Source: an uncultured Pseudomonadales bacterium (GTDB taxonomy: Bacteria > Pseudomonadota > Gammaproteobacteria > Pseudomonadales > Azotimanducaceae). Taken from it: a stretch of DNA of 53,466 nucleotides. Of this stretch, positions 27,561 to 38,177 are shown piece after piece. Location: positions 1-53,466 of the forward strand of contig CAKZWF010000069.1 in NCBI GenBank assembly GCA_937921865.1, given 5' to 3'. The position numbers were made by a program, and so were the translations under genes. How positions within the stretch are numbered: the stretch's first letter is position 1; each line of letters opens with the position of its first letter. The notes under the pieces were generated by a model, which did not search any database, was not told the origin of the DNA, and was given only the letters and a program-made list of their open reading frames with translations.

Positions 27561-27616
27561 CACGCCACTGTACACACCCGCTCGCGCTTTGCGTAGCCGA
27601 CCACTAGACTTGCCCG

Positions 27617-28408
27617 ATGGAATGGCTGCAAATCATCACCCTGGCATTACTACAGGGCATCACCGAATTTTTACCGATCTCCAGCTCCGCTCATCTGATT
27701 CTTCCCGCCCAACTCACAGACTGGCCGGACCAGGGTTTGGCCTTCGACGTAGCTGTGCATCTTGGAACTCTGGCCGCAGTGTGCACCTACTTCCGCAACG
27801 ATCTGAGCGATTACCTGACCGGCACCGTCACCAGCCTGCGGACTCTACAACGCAACTCCGCCAGCGAAGAGGTTATGAAACTTGCCCTGGCTACGGTCCC
27901 CGTGGTCCTGTGCGGATTTCTGCTGAAAGACTGGATCGAGAACTCGTTGCGGACTGTGCAGGTTATTGCCGGGACGACCATTTTCTTCGGCATTCTGCTG
28001 GCGTTAGCAGATCGTCGGCACGGCGAGACGCAAAACGTGAGTTTCCAGGCGGCGCTGGTGATCGGTGTTTGTCAGGTGCTGGCTCTGATTCCGGGCACCT
28101 CGCGTTCCGGGATCACAATCACTGCGGCACTATGGCTGGGACTGAGCCGCACCACGGCGGCACGCTTTTCGTTTCTGCTGGCTATCCCGACTATTGCCGG
28201 AGCCGCTCTGCTGACAACCCTTGATCTGCAACAGCAGCCTGAGCCCGTCGACTGGCTGTCGCTGGCCGCAGGAGCTGCTCTGGCGGGCATCAGCGCATAT
28301 CTGTGTATCAACGCGTTCATCCGGCTGGTCGAACGCACAGGAATGATGCCCTACGTCTACTACCGGCTGTTGCTGGGCGCGACACTGCTGATCTTTATCG
28401 CTTATTGA
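27617..28408 (+). CDS. uppP: Undecaprenyl-diphosphatase (BacA type)
   Basis: Integral membrane phosphatase that recycles the lipid carrier undecaprenyl diphosphate to the monophosphate. The 263 residues form about eight helices with both signatures: GITEFLPISSSAHL at about 15-28 and the catalytic PGTSRSG near 161-167. Loss of diphosphate is needed for the wall synthesis carried out by the nearby MrdA/RodA. It converges on ssb with a weak hairpin (CGGGA/TCCCG, 28433-28451) between. Confidence 0.96.
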   Translation: MEWLQIITLALLQGITEFLPISSSAHLILPAQLTDWPDQGLAFDVAVHLGTLAAVCTYFRNDLSDYLTGTVTSLRTLQRNSASEEVMKLALATVPVVLCGFLLKDWIENSLRTVQVIAGTTIFFGILLALADRRHGETQNVSFQAALVIGVCQVLALIPGTSRSGITITAALWLGLSRTTAARFSFLLAIPTIAGAALLTTLDLQQQPEPVDWLSLAAGAALAGISAYLCINAFIRLVERTGMMPYVYYRLLLGATLLIFIAY

Positions 28409-28484
28409 TAGTTCGACCCCAGATCACCCGAGCCGGGACTGCTTTAATCCCGACTGACTGAAGCGCTGAAGCAGGTCCAGGTCG

Positions 28485-28958
28485 CTAGAACGGAATATCG
28501 TCGTCGAAGTCGTCCGCATCTGAAAGCGTTGGCGCATTGTCCTTCGGACCGGGCGCATTGCCCTGGCTCGGCTGAGAGCGCTCGAAACCAGAAGGCGCTC
28601 CGCCCGTATCGCCGCTGCCACCTCGTCCGTCGAGCATCTGCAGCTCTCTGGCCATGACTTCAGTGCGATATTTTTTCTGGCCGTCCTGCTCCCAACTGCT
28701 GGTACGCAGGCTGCCTTCAATGTAAACCTTCGAGCCTTTCTTCAGGTACTCGCCGGCTATTTCAGCCAAGCGGGCAAAACACACGACATTGTGCCATTCG
28801 GTGCGCTCCTGCTGCTCACCGGACTGGCGATCGCGCCAGCTCTCGGTGGTGGCCACACTGAAGTTGCACACGGCGCTGCCACCGCCTTGGGTATAACGGG
28901 TTTCCGGGTCTCTGCCCAGATTGCCGATAAGAATGACTTTGTTGATCCCCCGGGCCAT
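28485..28958 (-). CDS. ssb: Single-stranded DNA-binding protein
   Basis: Coats single-stranded DNA and recruits replication and repair proteins. The predicted 157 residues have an OB-fold (1-110, starting [19 protein letters not shown]), a flexible Gly/Pro/Gln-rich linker, and the acidic tip DDDIPF that docks partner proteins. The start at 28958 is the family's standard; an upstream in-frame start adds two residues. Divergent from uvrA as in many gammaproteobacteria. Confidence 0.97.
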   Translation of the reverse strand: MARGINKVILIGNLGRDPETRYTQGGGSAVCNFSVATTESWRDRQSGEQQERTEWHNVVCFARLAEIAGEYLKKGSKVYIEGSLRTSSWEQDGQKKYRTEVMARELQMLDGRGGSGDTGGAPSGFERSQPSQGNAPGPKDNAPTLSDADDFDDDIPF

Positions 28959-28979
28959 AACCACTCTGCTGATCGTCTA

Positions 28980-29007
28980 TTGAAGGGGCGCCAGTCTAGC
29001 CTATTAC
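28980..29007 (+). promoter_or_regulatory. Weak sigma-70 promoter candidate for uvrA
   Basis: TTGAAG (28980-28985) and TATTAC (29002-29007) are 16 bases apart, 109 bases before the GTG start. No CTGT-N8-ACAG LexA site was found in the ssb-uvrA gap. Confidence 0.33.
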
Positions 29008-29115
29008 GGGTCTAAATCGCACCTGCAGACGCTCACCCGAGAATAAGTGATCACACAGCTTGAGCTTAAGATTTTTCCCGTTTACCTTGGCGGGTTTCTC
29101 CTCAGGAAAGTCCCC

Positions 29116-31947
29116 GTGGAAACCATCTCCGTACGCGGTGCTCGCACCCACAATCTCCAGAACGTGAATCTGGATATTCCGCGGGACAAGCTGATTGTGA
29201 TCACCGGCCTGTCAGGCTCAGGAAAGTCATCGCTGGCTTTCGATACCCTGTACGCCGAGGGCCAGCGACGCTACGTGGAATCGCTGTCCGCCTATGCCCG
29301 CCAGTTTCTGTCGATGATGGAAAAACCCGATGTCGATCATATCGAAGGGTTGTCTCCTGCGATTTCCATCGAGCAGAAATCCACTTCGCACAATCCTCGA
29401 TCCACCGTCGGCACCATCACCGAAATTTACGACTATCTGCGGCTACTGTTCGCCCGCGTCGGCGAACCCCGCTGCCCACATCACGATGAGCCGCTCGATG
29501 CTCAGACGGTCAGTCAGATGGTGGATCAGGTGATCGAGAAATTCGCCGGCGACGAAAAACGCATCATGATCCTGGCGCCCATCGTCAACGAACGAAAAGG
29601 CGAACACCTGCATGTTTTTCAGGAACTGATCAGTAACGGCTTCATCAGGGCCCGGATCAACGGTCTCGTTGTGGATCTCGACGATGCGCCGGCGCTCGAT
29701 AAAAATAAAAAGCATACGATCGAAGCGGTTGTTGACCGTCTTCGAATCAAGACCGATATCCAGCAGCGCCTCGCCGAGTCGTTCGAAACCGCACTCGAAC
29801 TGACCGACGGACTGGCAAGAGTCGCGGACATGGACCAGCAGGACGCTGAGGAACTGGTGTTCTCCGCGCGCTTCGCCTGTCCGATCTGTGGCTACAGCAT
29901 TTCGGAGCTGGAGCCGCGGATGTTCTCTTTCAATAATCCGGCCGGCGCATGCACCGAATGTGACGGTCTCGGGGTAAAGCAGTTTTTCGATCCGGCTCTG
30001 ATAGTTCAGGATGAAGAACTGTCATTGGCCGAAGGCGCTATTCGGGGATGGGACCGTCGTAACGTCTACTATTTTCACATGCTGTCTTCGCTTGCCGGCC
30101 ACTACGGCTTCGATGTCGAAGCCCCCTTCTCAAAACTCAGCAAAAAACACCGCAAAGCGATCCTCTCGGGCAGCGGCAGCGAACGGATAGATTTCAGCTA
30201 CGTCAATGACCGCGGCGACGTTATCCAACGCACCCATCGTTTTGAGGGTGTATTGCCCAATATGGAGCGTCGGTACCACGAGACTGATTCGACGATGGTG
30301 CGGGAAAATCTGCAGAAATATCTGCGAGTGCGGCATTGCCCCGAGTGCGATGGCACCCGGCTGCGTCAGGAGTCGCGGCATGTGTTCATCGGCGGCAGCA
30401 ATCTGCCGTCGGTGACCTCTGGATCTGTCGAACTGACACTCAAATATTTCAAAGGCCTGAAGCTCAAAGGTCGTCGGGGAGAAATCGCTGACAAGATTGT
30501 CAAAGAGATCCGGGCAAGGCTGCAGTTTCTGGTGGATGTCGGTCTGAACTATCTGACCCTCGATCGCAGTGCCGATACGCTGTCAGGCGGCGAAGCGCAG
30601 CGCATCCGGTTGGCGAGCCAGATTGGTGCTGGTCTCGTTGGTGTGATGTACATACTCGATGAACCCTCGATCGGTCTGCATCAGCGTGACAACGCACGGC
30701 TGCTGAAAACGCTCACGCACCTTCGAGACCTGGGCAACACGGTGCTGGTGGTAGAACACGACGAAGAAGCCATACGCCAGGCAGACCACATCATCGATAT
30801 TGGACCTGGCGCCGGTGTGCATGGTGGCAAGGTAGTCGCCTCAGGCTCCATCGACGACATCCTGAAGTCAAAAAAGTCGATCACCGGCCAATATCTGTCG
30901 GGTGCCCGCAGTATCGCGGTGCCTGAAAGACGTACCGCGGCAGATCCGGCAAAAATGATCCGCATTGTCGGCGCTACCGGCAACAACCTACAGAATGTCA
31001 CGGTAGAAATTCCCTGTGGCTTGCTGACCTGCGTTACCGGCGTGTCCGGTTCCGGCAAGTCGACCCTAATTAATCAGACCCTGTATCCGATCAGCGCCAA
31101 CACGCTGAACAAGGCATCACAGAGCGCAGCGGACCACGAGACTATCGAAGGCATGAAGCTGCTCGACAAGGTTGTCGACATCGACCAGAGCCCAATAGGG
31201 CGGACACCACGCTCGAATCCCGCCACTTACACGGGATTATTCACCCCAATTCGGGAACTGTTCTCACAGACCCAGGAAGCGCGCGCGCGCGGCTACAAAC
31301 CCGGCCGATTCAGTTTCAATGTCAAAGGCGGTCGCTGTGAAGCCTGCCAGGGTGACGGGGTCATCAAGGTGGAAATGCACTTTCTGCCGGACATCTACGT
31401 TCCCTGCGATGTCTGCAAAAGCAAACGCTACAACCGGGAAACTCTGGAAGTACGCTACAAAGGTAAGAATATCCATGAAGTCCTGGATATGACTGTCGAA
31501 GAGGGCCGGGAGTTTTTCGACGCGGTGCCGATGCTGGCCCGCAAGCTGCAGACGCTGATGGATGTGGGGCTTTCCTACATCCGCCTCGGCCAGAGTGCGA
31601 CCACGCTATCTGGTGGTGAAGCGCAGCGGGTTAAACTGTCCCGGGAGCTCTCTAAACGGGACACCGGCAGAACCCTGTACATCCTCGACGAGCCCACCAC
31701 CGGGCTGCATTTCCAGGACATTGCGCAACTACTGGAAGTGCTGCATCGGCTGCGTGATCACGGCAACACCGTGGTGGTGATTGAACACAATCTGGATGTC
31801 ATCAAGACGGCTGACTGGATTATCGATCTGGGGCCCGAAGGTGGGTCCGGGGGCGGTCAGGTTGTTGCGGTGGGGACACCGGAGACTGTGGCTAAGAAGC
31901 GTGGGTCGCATACCGGGAAGTTTCTGAAGCCGATGCTCGCCAAGTAG
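29116..31947 (+). CDS. uvrA: Excinuclease ABC subunit A
   Basis: Damage-recognition ATPase of nucleotide excision repair. The predicted 943 residues carry two ABC ATPase modules: Walker [10 protein letters not shown] near 31 and GVSGSGKST near 641, with ABC signatures LSGGEAQR (twice). Zinc-binding pairs are CPIC...CTEC and CEAC...CDVC. GTG 29116 is chosen because AGGAAAG lies just upstream and homologues begin [14 protein letters not shown]; an ATG or other start at 29047 would add 23 unrelated residues. Confidence 0.97.
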   Translation: METISVRGARTHNLQNVNLDIPRDKLIVITGLSGSGKSSLAFDTLYAEGQRRYVESLSAYARQFLSMMEKPDVDHIEGLSPAISIEQKSTSHNPRSTVGTITEIYDYLRLLFARVGEPRCPHHDEPLDAQTVSQMVDQVIEKFAGDEKRIMILAPIVNERKGEHLHVFQELISNGFIRARINGLVVDLDDAPALDKNKKHTIEAVVDRLRIKTDIQQRLAESFETALELTDGLARVADMDQQDAEELVFSARFACPICGYSISELEPRMFSFNNPAGACTECDGLGVKQFFDPALIVQDEELSLAEGAIRGWDRRNVYYFHMLSSLAGHYGFDVEAPFSKLSKKHRKAILSGSGSERIDFSYVNDRGDVIQRTHRFEGVLPNMERRYHETDSTMVRENLQKYLRVRHCPECDGTRLRQESRHVFIGGSNLPSVTSGSVELTLKYFKGLKLKGRRGEIADKIVKEIRARLQFLVDVGLNYLTLDRSADTLSGGEAQRIRLASQIGAGLVGVMYILDEPSIGLHQRDNARLLKTLTHLRDLGNTVLVVEHDEEAIRQADHIIDIGPGAGVHGGKVVASGSIDDILKSKKSITGQYLSGARSIAVPERRTAADPAKMIRIVGATGNNLQNVTVEIPCGLLTCVTGVSGSGKSTLINQTLYPISANTLNKASQSAADHETIEGMKLLDKVVDIDQSPIGRTPRSNPATYTGLFTPIRELFSQTQEARARGYKPGRFSFNVKGGRCEACQGDGVIKVEMHFLPDIYVPCDVCKSKRYNRETLEVRYKGKNIHEVLDMTVEEGREFFDAVPMLARKLQTLMDVGLSYIRLGQSATTLSGGEAQRVKLSRELSKRDTGRTLYILDEPTTGLHFQDIAQLLEVLHRLRDHGNTVVVIEHNLDVIKTADWIIDLGPEGGSGGGQVVAVGTPETVAKKRGSHTGKFLKPMLAK

Positions 31948-32098
31948 CAGCGCCTGCTTCGAGCCTCGAGGTTATTCGCCTGATTGGTAGCATCGGCGTT
32001 GTTCGATTTCGGCAGCGGTGTGCCTGGGGCGTCTTTTTTCCAGTTTGGTGTTTCGCGGGACACAGGTTGCAGCACCAGGTCGCGCCTGGTGCGCTCAC

Positions 32099-32235
32099 AG
32101 GTTGGTTTTTATTCCTCGCTCCGGCCCTCCGGGCTGCCCTCGTTGGCCGAACTTGCCTTCGATAACCCGACTACGCCCGGGCACCGGAGTCAATTCGGCC
32201 GCCTCGGCGTCGCTACACGGAACCAAAACCAACCT
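32099..32235 (+). repeat. Hairpin-flanked core element, copy 2
   Basis: Arms AGGTTGGTTTTTATTCC (32099-32115) and its near complement (32219-32235) pair at 15 of 17 positions and enclose a 103-base core aligned with copy 1: CCTCGCTC, CCTCCGG, CTGCCCTCG, GAACTTGCC, GTCAATT and CCTCGGC with TCGCTACACGG. It is about 18 bases longer in the middle. The arms have no similarity to the arms of copies 1 or 3. Confidence 0.82.
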
Positions 32236-32349
32236 CCGCCCACCCCAGTCACTGCGTTGTTCAGTTGGTGGGGTTGCGGGGAAGAAGCCAACTTGGGTTC
32301 TCCTGCTGAAATGGGCTATCGCTTCAAAGACTAGAACACCCTCGAGCGG

Positions 32350-32498
32350 CTTGGCGGAGATTATGTTTTCCAGGCCGTGGAGTGAAACCGAATGCCGCAA
32401 ATTGACTCGTTCGACAAAGTCGGACGCGGTAACTTTGCACAGTGAGGGAACCCGCGGAGCGGGTTGAACGAGGCCTGGAAAACATAATGTCTGCCAAG
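32350..32498 (-). repeat. Hairpin-flanked core element, copy 3 (inverted)
   Basis: Arms of 27 bases (32350-32376 and 32472-32498) match at 25 positions, 17 of them consecutive (ATTATGTTTTCCAGGCC). The 95-base core is in the opposite orientation to copies 1 and 2: CCGTGGAGTGAAACCGA, then GCAAATTGACTCG, AACTTTGC, GTGAGGG, and GAACGAGG. Similarity to copies 1 and 2 is moderate but ordered along the whole core. Confidence 0.75.
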
Positions 32499-32533
32499 AC
32501 TTCCGTAAATTCCTACCTCAGAACACGGCACTC

Positions 32534-32563
32534 AAAAAAAAAGCCGGGAATAAATCCCGGCCT
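32534..32563 (-). terminator. Rho-independent terminator of the ribosomal cluster
   Basis: On the minus strand, stem GCCGGGA/TCCCGGC with a 5-base loop is followed directly by nine T residues (nine A on plus, 32534-32542). It lies 66 bases after the rplQ stop. Confidence 0.92.
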
Positions 32564-32628
32564 TCAACAAAGTAACGCTCTTATTGGCGTCTAGAAAAGC
32601 TGTTTATCAAAGTGTTCTTATTGATCCT

Positions 32629-33063
32629 TTAGCTTTTTTCTTCTTCCGTTGTCTCTTCCGCTGCTACCGCCTCATCATCGAAATCTAGATCTTCTTCCTC
32701 GATGATAGGACGATCAACCAGCTCAATGAACGCCATCGGCGCGGCATCACCAGCGCGGAACCCGCACTTGAGAATACGCGTGTATCCGCCAGGGCGTTCA
32801 ACGTAACGCGGGCCCAGCTCGGCAAACAGCTTACCCACAGCAGACTTGCTGCGAGTTCGGCTGAACGCCAGTCGCCTATTGGCAACTGAATCTTGTTTTG
32901 CCAGGGTTATCAGCGGCTCCGCCACCCGACGCAGTTCTTTCGCCTTCGGCAGAGTCGTTTTGATGATCTCATGCTCAATCAAAGACGATGCCATGTTGCG
33001 GAACATGGCTTCGCGATGCGAACTGGTCCTGTTCAGATGTCTGCCACTTTTACGATGACGCAT
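32629..33063 (-). CDS. rplQ: 50S ribosomal protein L17
   Basis: Large-subunit protein lying near the peptide exit. The 144 residues start [17 protein letters not shown], typical of L17; the conserved core ends near residue 115. A strongly acidic tail of about 25 residues (rich in Asp and Glu) extends it beyond the roughly 120-130 residues usual in the family. Last gene of the alpha cluster, 40 bases after rpoA and followed by a strong terminator. Confidence 0.98.
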   Translation of the reverse strand: MRHRKSGRHLNRTSSHREAMFRNMASSLIEHEIIKTTLPKAKELRRVAEPLITLAKQDSVANRRLAFSRTRSKSAVGKLFAELGPRYVERPGGYTRILKCGFRAGDAAPMAFIELVDRPIIEEEDLDFDDEAVAAEETTEEEKS

Positions 33064-33103
33064 TCTCGTTTACCTCTGTACTCTTTCTCGCCCCGACGGT
33101 TGC

Positions 33104-34102
33104 TCAGGCAACCCGCTCGTCGGTTCTCAGGCTGGCAGGTGGCCAGTTTTCCAGCCGCATGCCCAGTGACAGGCCGCGGGAGGCGAGAACGTCTTTGATT
33201 TCGGTCAGGGACTTTTTGCCCAGGTTCGGGGTCTTCAGCAGCTCAACTTCAGTGCGCTGAATCAGATCGCCGATGTAATAGATGTTTTCTGCCTTCAGGC
33301 AGTTCGCGGAACGAACGGTCAGCTCCAGATCGTCTACAGGACGGATCAGGATCGGATCGATTTCGTCCTCTTTCTCTTCGACAACGGCTTCACCTTCGCT
33401 TTCGAGGTCGACAAACACTGCCAGCTGTTGCTGAAGAATGGTCGCTGCACGACGAATCGCATCTTCAGGCTCTATGGTTCCGTTGGTTTCCAGATCCAGA
33501 ACCAGTTTGTCCAGGTCAGTGCGCTGTTCTACACGAGCACTTTCGACACTGTAAGCAACTCGGCGCATGGGGCTGTAGGTCGCATCCAGACGCAGTACAC
33601 CGATCGGACGGCTGTCATCTTCTTCATCCGCCTGACTGTCAACGGGCACATAACCACGTCCTCGCGTAACCCGAGCTTCTATACGGACCGCTCCATTATC
33701 ATTCAGCGAACAGATCACATGGTCCGGATTTGCGATTTCGACATCCTGGGAGACCTGGAAGTCGCCGGCAGTTACCTGACCGCCGCCTTCTTTGTGCAAG
33801 CTGATGACCGCTTCGTCTTGATTATGCAGAACGACCGAAACGCCTTTGAGGTTCAGCAGGATGTCGATGACATCTTCCTGAACGCCTTCAATGGTGCTGT
33901 ACTCATGCAGAACCCCATCGATCTGAACCTCGGTAACCGCACAGCCCGGCATCGAGGAAAGCAGGATCCGGCGTAACGTGTTGCCCAGGGTATGTCCGAA
34001 ACCACGCTCCAGCGGCTCCAAAGTCACTCGGGCTCGGGTTGGACCCAGCTCCTGAATGTCGATATGGCGGGGGGTCAAAAACTCTGTTGCGGCATTAGCC
34101 AT
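33104..34102 (-). CDS. rpoA: RNA polymerase alpha subunit
   Basis: Scaffold of core RNA polymerase assembly and target of upstream DNA and activators. The 332 residues have the dimerisation N-terminal domain ([23 protein letters not shown] at about 27-49), an acidic linker near 235-245 and the C-terminal domain (about 250-325) with [14 protein letters not shown] and [13 protein letters not shown]. Follows rpsD by 24 bases. Confidence 0.99.
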   Translation of the reverse strand: MANAATEFLTPRHIDIQELGPTRARVTLEPLERGFGHTLGNTLRRILLSSMPGCAVTEVQIDGVLHEYSTIEGVQEDVIDILLNLKGVSVVLHNQDEAVISLHKEGGGQVTAGDFQVSQDVEIANPDHVICSLNDNGAVRIEARVTRGRGYVPVDSQADEEDDSRPIGVLRLDATYSPMRRVAYSVESARVEQRTDLDKLVLDLETNGTIEPEDAIRRAATILQQQLAVFVDLESEGEAVVEEKEDEIDPILIRPVDDLELTVRSANCLKAENIYYIGDLIQRTEVELLKTPNLGKKSLTEIKDVLASRGLSLGMRLENWPPASLRTDERVA

Positions 34103-34126
34103 GTATCTACGTCTCCTTGAGCCCGA

Positions 34127-34750
34127 TTACTTGGAGTAAAGCTCGACGATGAGGTTTTCGTTGATTTCCACAGGCAGCTCTTCGCGATCCGGCTGCCGGC
34201 GATAAACGCCTTCCATTTTGTTGGGATCCACGTCGACCCATTCGATCGGTGCCCGCTGCGCAGCAAGCTGCAGGGACGACTGAATTCTCAGCTGACCTCG
34301 TGACTTTTCGCAGATGGCAACCACATCGTCAGCTTTCACCTGATAAGAAGCGATATTGACGATCCCACCGTTCACCGACACAGCTTTGTGTGAAACAAGC
34401 TGACGGGATTCAGCACGAGTAGAGCCAAAGCCCATTCGATACACCACGTTGTCGAGACGACCTTCGAGGAGCTTCAGCAGATTTTCACCCGTCGCCCCAC
34501 GCTGGCGGTCAGCTTTCTTGTAGTAGTTACGGAACTGTTTTTCCAGTACGCCGTACATTCGACGCACCTTCTGCTTCTCACGCAGCTGCACTGCATAGTC
34601 AGAAAGTCGCGGACGCCGCCCGGTGCCATGCTGGCCTGGGGGATTGTCGATACGACACTTCGAATCAATTGGGCGTACGCCACTCTTGAGGTACAGGTCT
34701 GTGCCCTCTCGACGCGACAGTTTCAGCTTCGGTCCTAAATAACGAGCCAT
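34127..34750 (-). CDS. rpsD: 30S ribosomal protein S4
   Basis: Primary 16S rRNA binder that nucleates small-subunit assembly; in E. coli it also represses its own (alpha) operon. The 207 residues start [19 protein letters not shown], with an S4 RNA-binding domain (about 95-155, including [11 protein letters not shown]). The N-terminal segment lacks the zinc-binding Cys cluster found in some S4 forms, apart from a lone Cys. Gap to rpsK is 35 bases. Confidence 0.99.
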   Translation of the reverse strand: MARYLGPKLKLSRREGTDLYLKSGVRPIDSKCRIDNPPGQHGTGRRPRLSDYAVQLREKQKVRRMYGVLEKQFRNYYKKADRQRGATGENLLKLLEGRLDNVVYRMGFGSTRAESRQLVSHKAVSVNGGIVNIASYQVKADDVVAICEKSRGQLRIQSSLQLAAQRAPIEWVDVDPNKMEGVYRRQPDREELPVEINENLIVELYSK

Positions 34751-34785
34751 ACGTTACTTTCTCCAGATAATCTTGTTGCCGCGCC

Positions 34786-35157
34786 TTAAACCCGACGACG
34801 CTTCGGCGGACGGCAGCCGTTGTGCGGAATCGGCGTGACGTCGGAAATGCTGTTGATCTTCAGCCCAGCGGAATTCAGTGCTCTGACTGCAGATTCGCGC
34901 CCGGGTCCTGGGCCCTTAACGAGGACATCAACGCTCTTCATGCCCTGCTCAACGGCCACAGTAGACGCTCTCTCGCAGGCAACCTGTGCCGCGAAAGGTG
35001 TACTCTTCCGAGAACCACGAAAGCCAGAGCCTCCGGAGGTTGCCCAGCAGACCGCATTACCCTGGCGATCGGTGATGGTGATGATGGTGTTGTTGAAAGA
35101 CGCGTGAATGTGCGCCACACCGTCTACCACTATTCGCTTGGTTTTCTTTTCAGCCAT
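34786..35157 (-). CDS. rpsK: 30S ribosomal protein S11
   Basis: Platform protein near the decoding site and the mRNA exit. The 123 residues include [20 protein letters not shown] and the C-terminal [18 protein letters not shown], both diagnostic. Nine bases after rpsM. Confidence 0.99.
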   Translation of the reverse strand: MAEKKTKRIVVDGVAHIHASFNNTIITITDRQGNAVCWATSGGSGFRGSRKSTPFAAQVACERASTVAVEQGMKSVDVLVKGPGPGRESAVRALNSAGLKINSISDVTPIPHNGCRPPKRRRV

Positions 35158-35166
35158 GCCTGTTTC

Positions 35167-35523
35167 CTATCTCCTGATCGGGCGTGTTGGGCCTTTGCGA
35201 GTACGCGCGTTGGTGCGAGTACGCTGACCGTGCACGGGCAGACCACGGCGATGACGGATGCCGCGATAGCAGCCCAGATCCATCAATCGCTTGATATTCA
35301 TCGAGGTTTCCCGTCGCAGATCACCCTCGACCGTCAACTGCGAAATTTCGGAGCGCAGCGCATCCAGCTTGTCTTCACCCAGATCCTGAATCTTTGCATC
35401 AGGTTCCACACCCACTTTTTCGCAAAGCTGCAGTGCTGTCGTGCGCCCGATACCAAAAATGTAGGTAAGTGAAATACCTGCATGCTTGTTGTCGGGAATG
35501 TTGATACCGGCGATACGTGCCAT
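35167..35523 (-). CDS. rpsM: 30S ribosomal protein S13
   Basis: Head protein that contacts the large subunit and P-site tRNA. The 118 residues start [15 protein letters not shown] and end in the basic [12 protein letters not shown] tail that reaches tRNA. Helix-two-turn-helix body as in the family. Fifteen bases after rpmJ. Confidence 0.99.
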   Translation of the reverse strand: MARIAGINIPDNKHAGISLTYIFGIGRTTALQLCEKVGVEPDAKIQDLGEDKLDALRSEISQLTVEGDLRRETSMNIKRLMDLGCYRGIRHRRGLPVHGQRTRTNARTRKGPTRPIRR

Positions 35524-35538
35524 GTATATGCTCCGTTG

Positions 35539-35655
35539 TTAACCCTGGCGTTGCTTGTGACGAGGTTCTGCGCTGCAGATCACTCGCACCACGCCATTCC
35601 GCTTGATAATTTTGCAGTTGCGGCAGATTCTCTTTACCGATGCTCGTACTTTCAT
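35539..35655 (-). CDS. rpmJ: 50S ribosomal protein L36, zinc-binding form
   Basis: A 38-residue protein starting [17 protein letters not shown]. Cys11, Cys14, Cys27 and His33 form the zinc ribbon of the C+ paralogue. It sits between secY and rpsM, its usual place in the spc cluster. The ATG follows GAGGTTCGAA-type sequence with a usable purine-rich site. Confidence 0.96.
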   Translation of the reverse strand: MKVRASVKRICRNCKIIKRNGVVRVICSAEPRHKQRQG

Positions 35656-35683
35656 TTCGAACCCTCTGGCCTCACGTTCCGCG

Positions 35684-37012
35684 TCAGCGGACCCGCGCGT
35701 TGCGGCCGATTCCTTTCAAATTAGATTTTTCCATCAGCTTGGAGTACTGACTCGACATCAGGTGCGACTGCACCTGCGACATGAAGTCCATCGCCACCAC
35801 CACCACGATCAGCAGCGCAGTACCGCCCAACTGAAAAGTAATGTTGAACGCGACAATCATGAATTCTGGTAACAGACAAACCGCAGTCACATAAAGCGCA
35901 CCGAACACAGTCAGACGGGTAATGACGTCGTCGATATATTTCGACGTCTGCTGACCGGGACGGATACCGGGCACATAGGCGCCCTGCCGCTTCAGGTTAT
36001 CTGCCATGTCCTTCGGATCGAACATGATCGCCGTGTAGAAAAAGCTGAAAAACACAATACCGCCCGCAAACATCAGGATGTACAGCGGCTGACCGGGTGA
36101 TAGCACCAGTGCGATCTGCTGTAGCCAGTCCATTCCCGGCGAATTGCCAAACCACTGCGCCATCGAAGCGGGTGCAAGCAGAAGGCTGGAGGCGAAGATG
36201 GCTGGAATAACCCCGGCCATGTTGATTTTCAACGGCAGATGGCTGCTCTGCCCCTGATAGACCCGGCGTCCCTGCTGCCTTTTGGCATAGTTCACCGTAA
36301 TGCGTCGCTGGCCACGTTCAACGTAAACAATGAAGGCAACCAGCATAATCGCGAATGCGGCTATCGCCAGCAGCGCGATGATATTGATATCACCCTGGCG
36401 GGCAGCTTCGAATGAGCGACCAATAGCTGACGGAAATCCGGACACAATGCCTGAGAAGATAATCAGCGAAATACCATTACCAACGCCTCGCTCGGTAATC
36501 TGTTCGCCCAGCCACATCATGAACAGCGCACCTGTCACCAGCGTTGTTGTCGCAACGAAGAAAAACGCGAAACCGGTCGAAAAGGCCAGACCCTGGTTCG
36601 CGAGAGTGACCGACAGTGAGGTGCCCTGAATCAGCGCAATCGCCAGAGTGCCATAACGAGTGTACTGGGTAATCTTACGGCGACCGGACTCACCTTCTTT
36701 ACGCAGCTGCTGCAGGCTCGGGTACATCATCGACATCAGATTCATGATGATGCTCGAGGTAATGTAAGGCACAACGCCAAGCGCCAGAATACTCATCCGC
36801 TCCAGCGCGCCACCTGAGAACATATTGAACAGATCCAGGATTCCGCCCTGCTGCTGATCGAACAGCGCAGCGAGACGTTCGGGGTTTATTCCGGGCACAG
36901 GGATGTGCGTTCCCGTCCGATAGACAAGAAGTGCCATCAATACAAATAGCAGGCGGTTGCGAAGCTCCGAAAGCCCCGCTGCAGCGCCTGCCAGTCCCGG
37001 ATTAGCCGCCAT
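35684..37012 (-). CDS. secY: Protein translocase subunit SecY
   Basis: Channel-forming subunit of the SecYEG translocon in the inner membrane. The 442 residues form ten transmembrane helices with SecY signatures near residue 75 ([14 protein letters not shown]) and in the second half ([26 protein letters not shown] region). The start overlaps the rplO stop by one base. Confidence 0.99.
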   Translation of the reverse strand: MAANPGLAGAAAGLSELRNRLLFVLMALLVYRTGTHIPVPGINPERLAALFDQQQGGILDLFNMFSGGALERMSILALGVVPYITSSIIMNLMSMMYPSLQQLRKEGESGRRKITQYTRYGTLAIALIQGTSLSVTLANQGLAFSTGFAFFFVATTTLVTGALFMMWLGEQITERGVGNGISLIIFSGIVSGFPSAIGRSFEAARQGDINIIALLAIAAFAIMLVAFIVYVERGQRRITVNYAKRQQGRRVYQGQSSHLPLKINMAGVIPAIFASSLLLAPASMAQWFGNSPGMDWLQQIALVLSPGQPLYILMFAGGIVFFSFFYTAIMFDPKDMADNLKRQGAYVPGIRPGQQTSKYIDDVITRLTVFGALYVTAVCLLPEFMIVAFNITFQLGGTALLIVVVVAMDFMSQVQSHLMSSQYSKLMEKSNLKGIGRNARVR

Positions 37013-37446
37013 CAGTCTTCTACCTTGCCCCCGGCAGCTTCAATTGCCGCTCGTGCGCCTTTTGTGACCGCAATTCCTTTTACCGTGACCGCTCTGGCTA
37101 TTTCGCCTGAGAGCATGATCCGCGCCCGTTTCATGTTGCGAGAGATCACGTTCGCGTTCTGCAGGCTTTCCAGATCCACTACATCGCCTGCCACTTTAGC
37201 CAGCTCGCCGAGACGAACTTCGGCAGTGATGAGGCCGATGCGGGAGCGGAAACCAAACTTGGGTACCCGTTGCTTGAGTGGCTGCTGGCCACCTTCAAAA
37301 CCCGGGCGTACGCCGCCACCGGAACGGGACTTCTGGCCTTTCTGACCGCGACCAGACGTCTTACCCCATCCCGAGCTCTGACCGCGTCCAACACGGCGCT
37401 TGCCGCGTTTGCTGCCCGCTGCGGGGCTCAAGCTGTTAAGGCGCAT
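37012..37446 (-). CDS. rplO: 50S ribosomal protein L15
   Basis: Late-assembly large-subunit protein. The predicted 144 residues start [14 protein letters not shown], with the Gly/Arg-rich extended N-terminus ([22 protein letters not shown] region) that threads into 23S rRNA. The start at 37446 matches E. coli; an in-frame start two codons earlier exists. Two bases after rpmD. Confidence 0.98.
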   Translation of the reverse strand: MRLNSLSPAAGSKRGKRRVGRGQSSGWGKTSGRGQKGQKSRSGGGVRPGFEGGQQPLKQRVPKFGFRSRIGLITAEVRLGELAKVAGDVVDLESLQNANVISRNMKRARIMLSGEIARAVTVKGIAVTKGARAAIEAAGGKVED

Positions 37447-37448
37447 TA

Positions 37449-37637
37449 TCAAGCTTCTCCTTCGACCTGAACCATGTAACTGACATGGTTGATCATGCCG
37501 CGAACGGCCGGTGTGTCTTCCACTTCTACAGTGTGTCCTATGCGCCGCAGGCCAAGTCCGCGCACACAGGCCTGATGTTTCTTCAGGCGGCCGGCGGAAC
37601 TCTTGACCAACTTCACACGAATTGTCTTAGCACTCAT
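37449..37637 (-). CDS. rpmD: 50S ribosomal protein L30
   Basis: A 62-residue large-subunit protein with the ferredoxin-like L30 fold: [32 protein letters not shown]. Located between rpsE and rplO as usual. Confidence 0.98.
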   Translation of the reverse strand: MSAKTIRVKLVKSSAGRLKKHQACVRGLGLRRIGHTVEVEDTPAVRGMINHVSYMVQVEGEA

Positions 37638-37667
37638 GACTTCTGTCCGTTTCGCTTACCTGGCGCT

Positions 37668-38174
37668 CTAAGCGGCGCCAATTTCTACCAGCGACTTGCC
37701 GCGCTTGTCAGCAATCATCTCCGGCGACTGCATGTTCTGCAGGGCTTTGAAGGTTGCCGTGACGACATTCACCGGGTTGGTGGAGCCGTAGCACTTGGCC
37801 AGCACATTGTGAACACCAGCGGCTTCCAGCAGCGCACGCATGGTTCCTCCTGCAATCACGCCGGTACCTTCAGAGGCGGGTTGCATGTAGACCTTGGACG
37901 CACCATGACGGGCGGTCAGCGGATACCAGATTGTGCTGCCGTTAAGATCTACGGTAATCATGTTCTGAGTAGCTGACTGCATGGCTTTCTGAATGGCCAG
38001 CGGAACTTCCCGGGCTTTACCGCGGCCGAAACCAACACGGCCATTACCATCACCAACAACGGTGAGAGCGGTGAAACCGAATATCCGGCCACCTTTAACA
38101 ACCTTGGCTACGCGGTTCACCTGAACCAGCTTCTCAATCAGGCCTTCATCGCGATTCTGATCGTTATACGCCAT
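37668..38174 (-). CDS. rpsE: 30S ribosomal protein S5
   Basis: Small-subunit protein important for decoding accuracy and mRNA unwinding. The 168 residues contain the double-stranded-RNA-binding-like N-terminal domain ([21 protein letters not shown]) and the C-terminal [20 protein letters not shown]. Three bases after rplR. Confidence 0.99.
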   Translation of the reverse strand: MAYNDQNRDEGLIEKLVQVNRVAKVVKGGRIFGFTALTVVGDGNGRVGFGRGKAREVPLAIQKAMQSATQNMITVDLNGSTIWYPLTARHGASKVYMQPASEGTGVIAGGTMRALLEAAGVHNVLAKCYGSTNPVNVVTATFKALQNMQSPEMIADKRGKSLVEIGAA

Positions 38175-38177
38175 TGT

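Larger units (their letters stand above)
31948..32628. other. 681-base intergenic region between convergent uvrA and rplQ
   Basis: No credible gene. It contains a perfect 8-bp hairpin (GCACCAGG/CCTGGTGC, 32072-32092) that may end uvrA transcription, two copies of the hairpin-flanked core element in opposite orientation, and the rplQ terminator. ORFs across it are translations of repeat sequence. Confidence 0.85.

Noticed and set aside
28959..29115. LexA (SOS) box between ssb and uvrA
   Set aside because: uvrA is often SOS-controlled, but no CTGT-N8-ACAG match was found in the gap.
32018..32467. 149-codon frame across core elements 2 and 3
   Set aside because: It translates repeat sequence; its resemblance to the frames near 26.7 kb reflects the shared DNA repeat, not a protein family.
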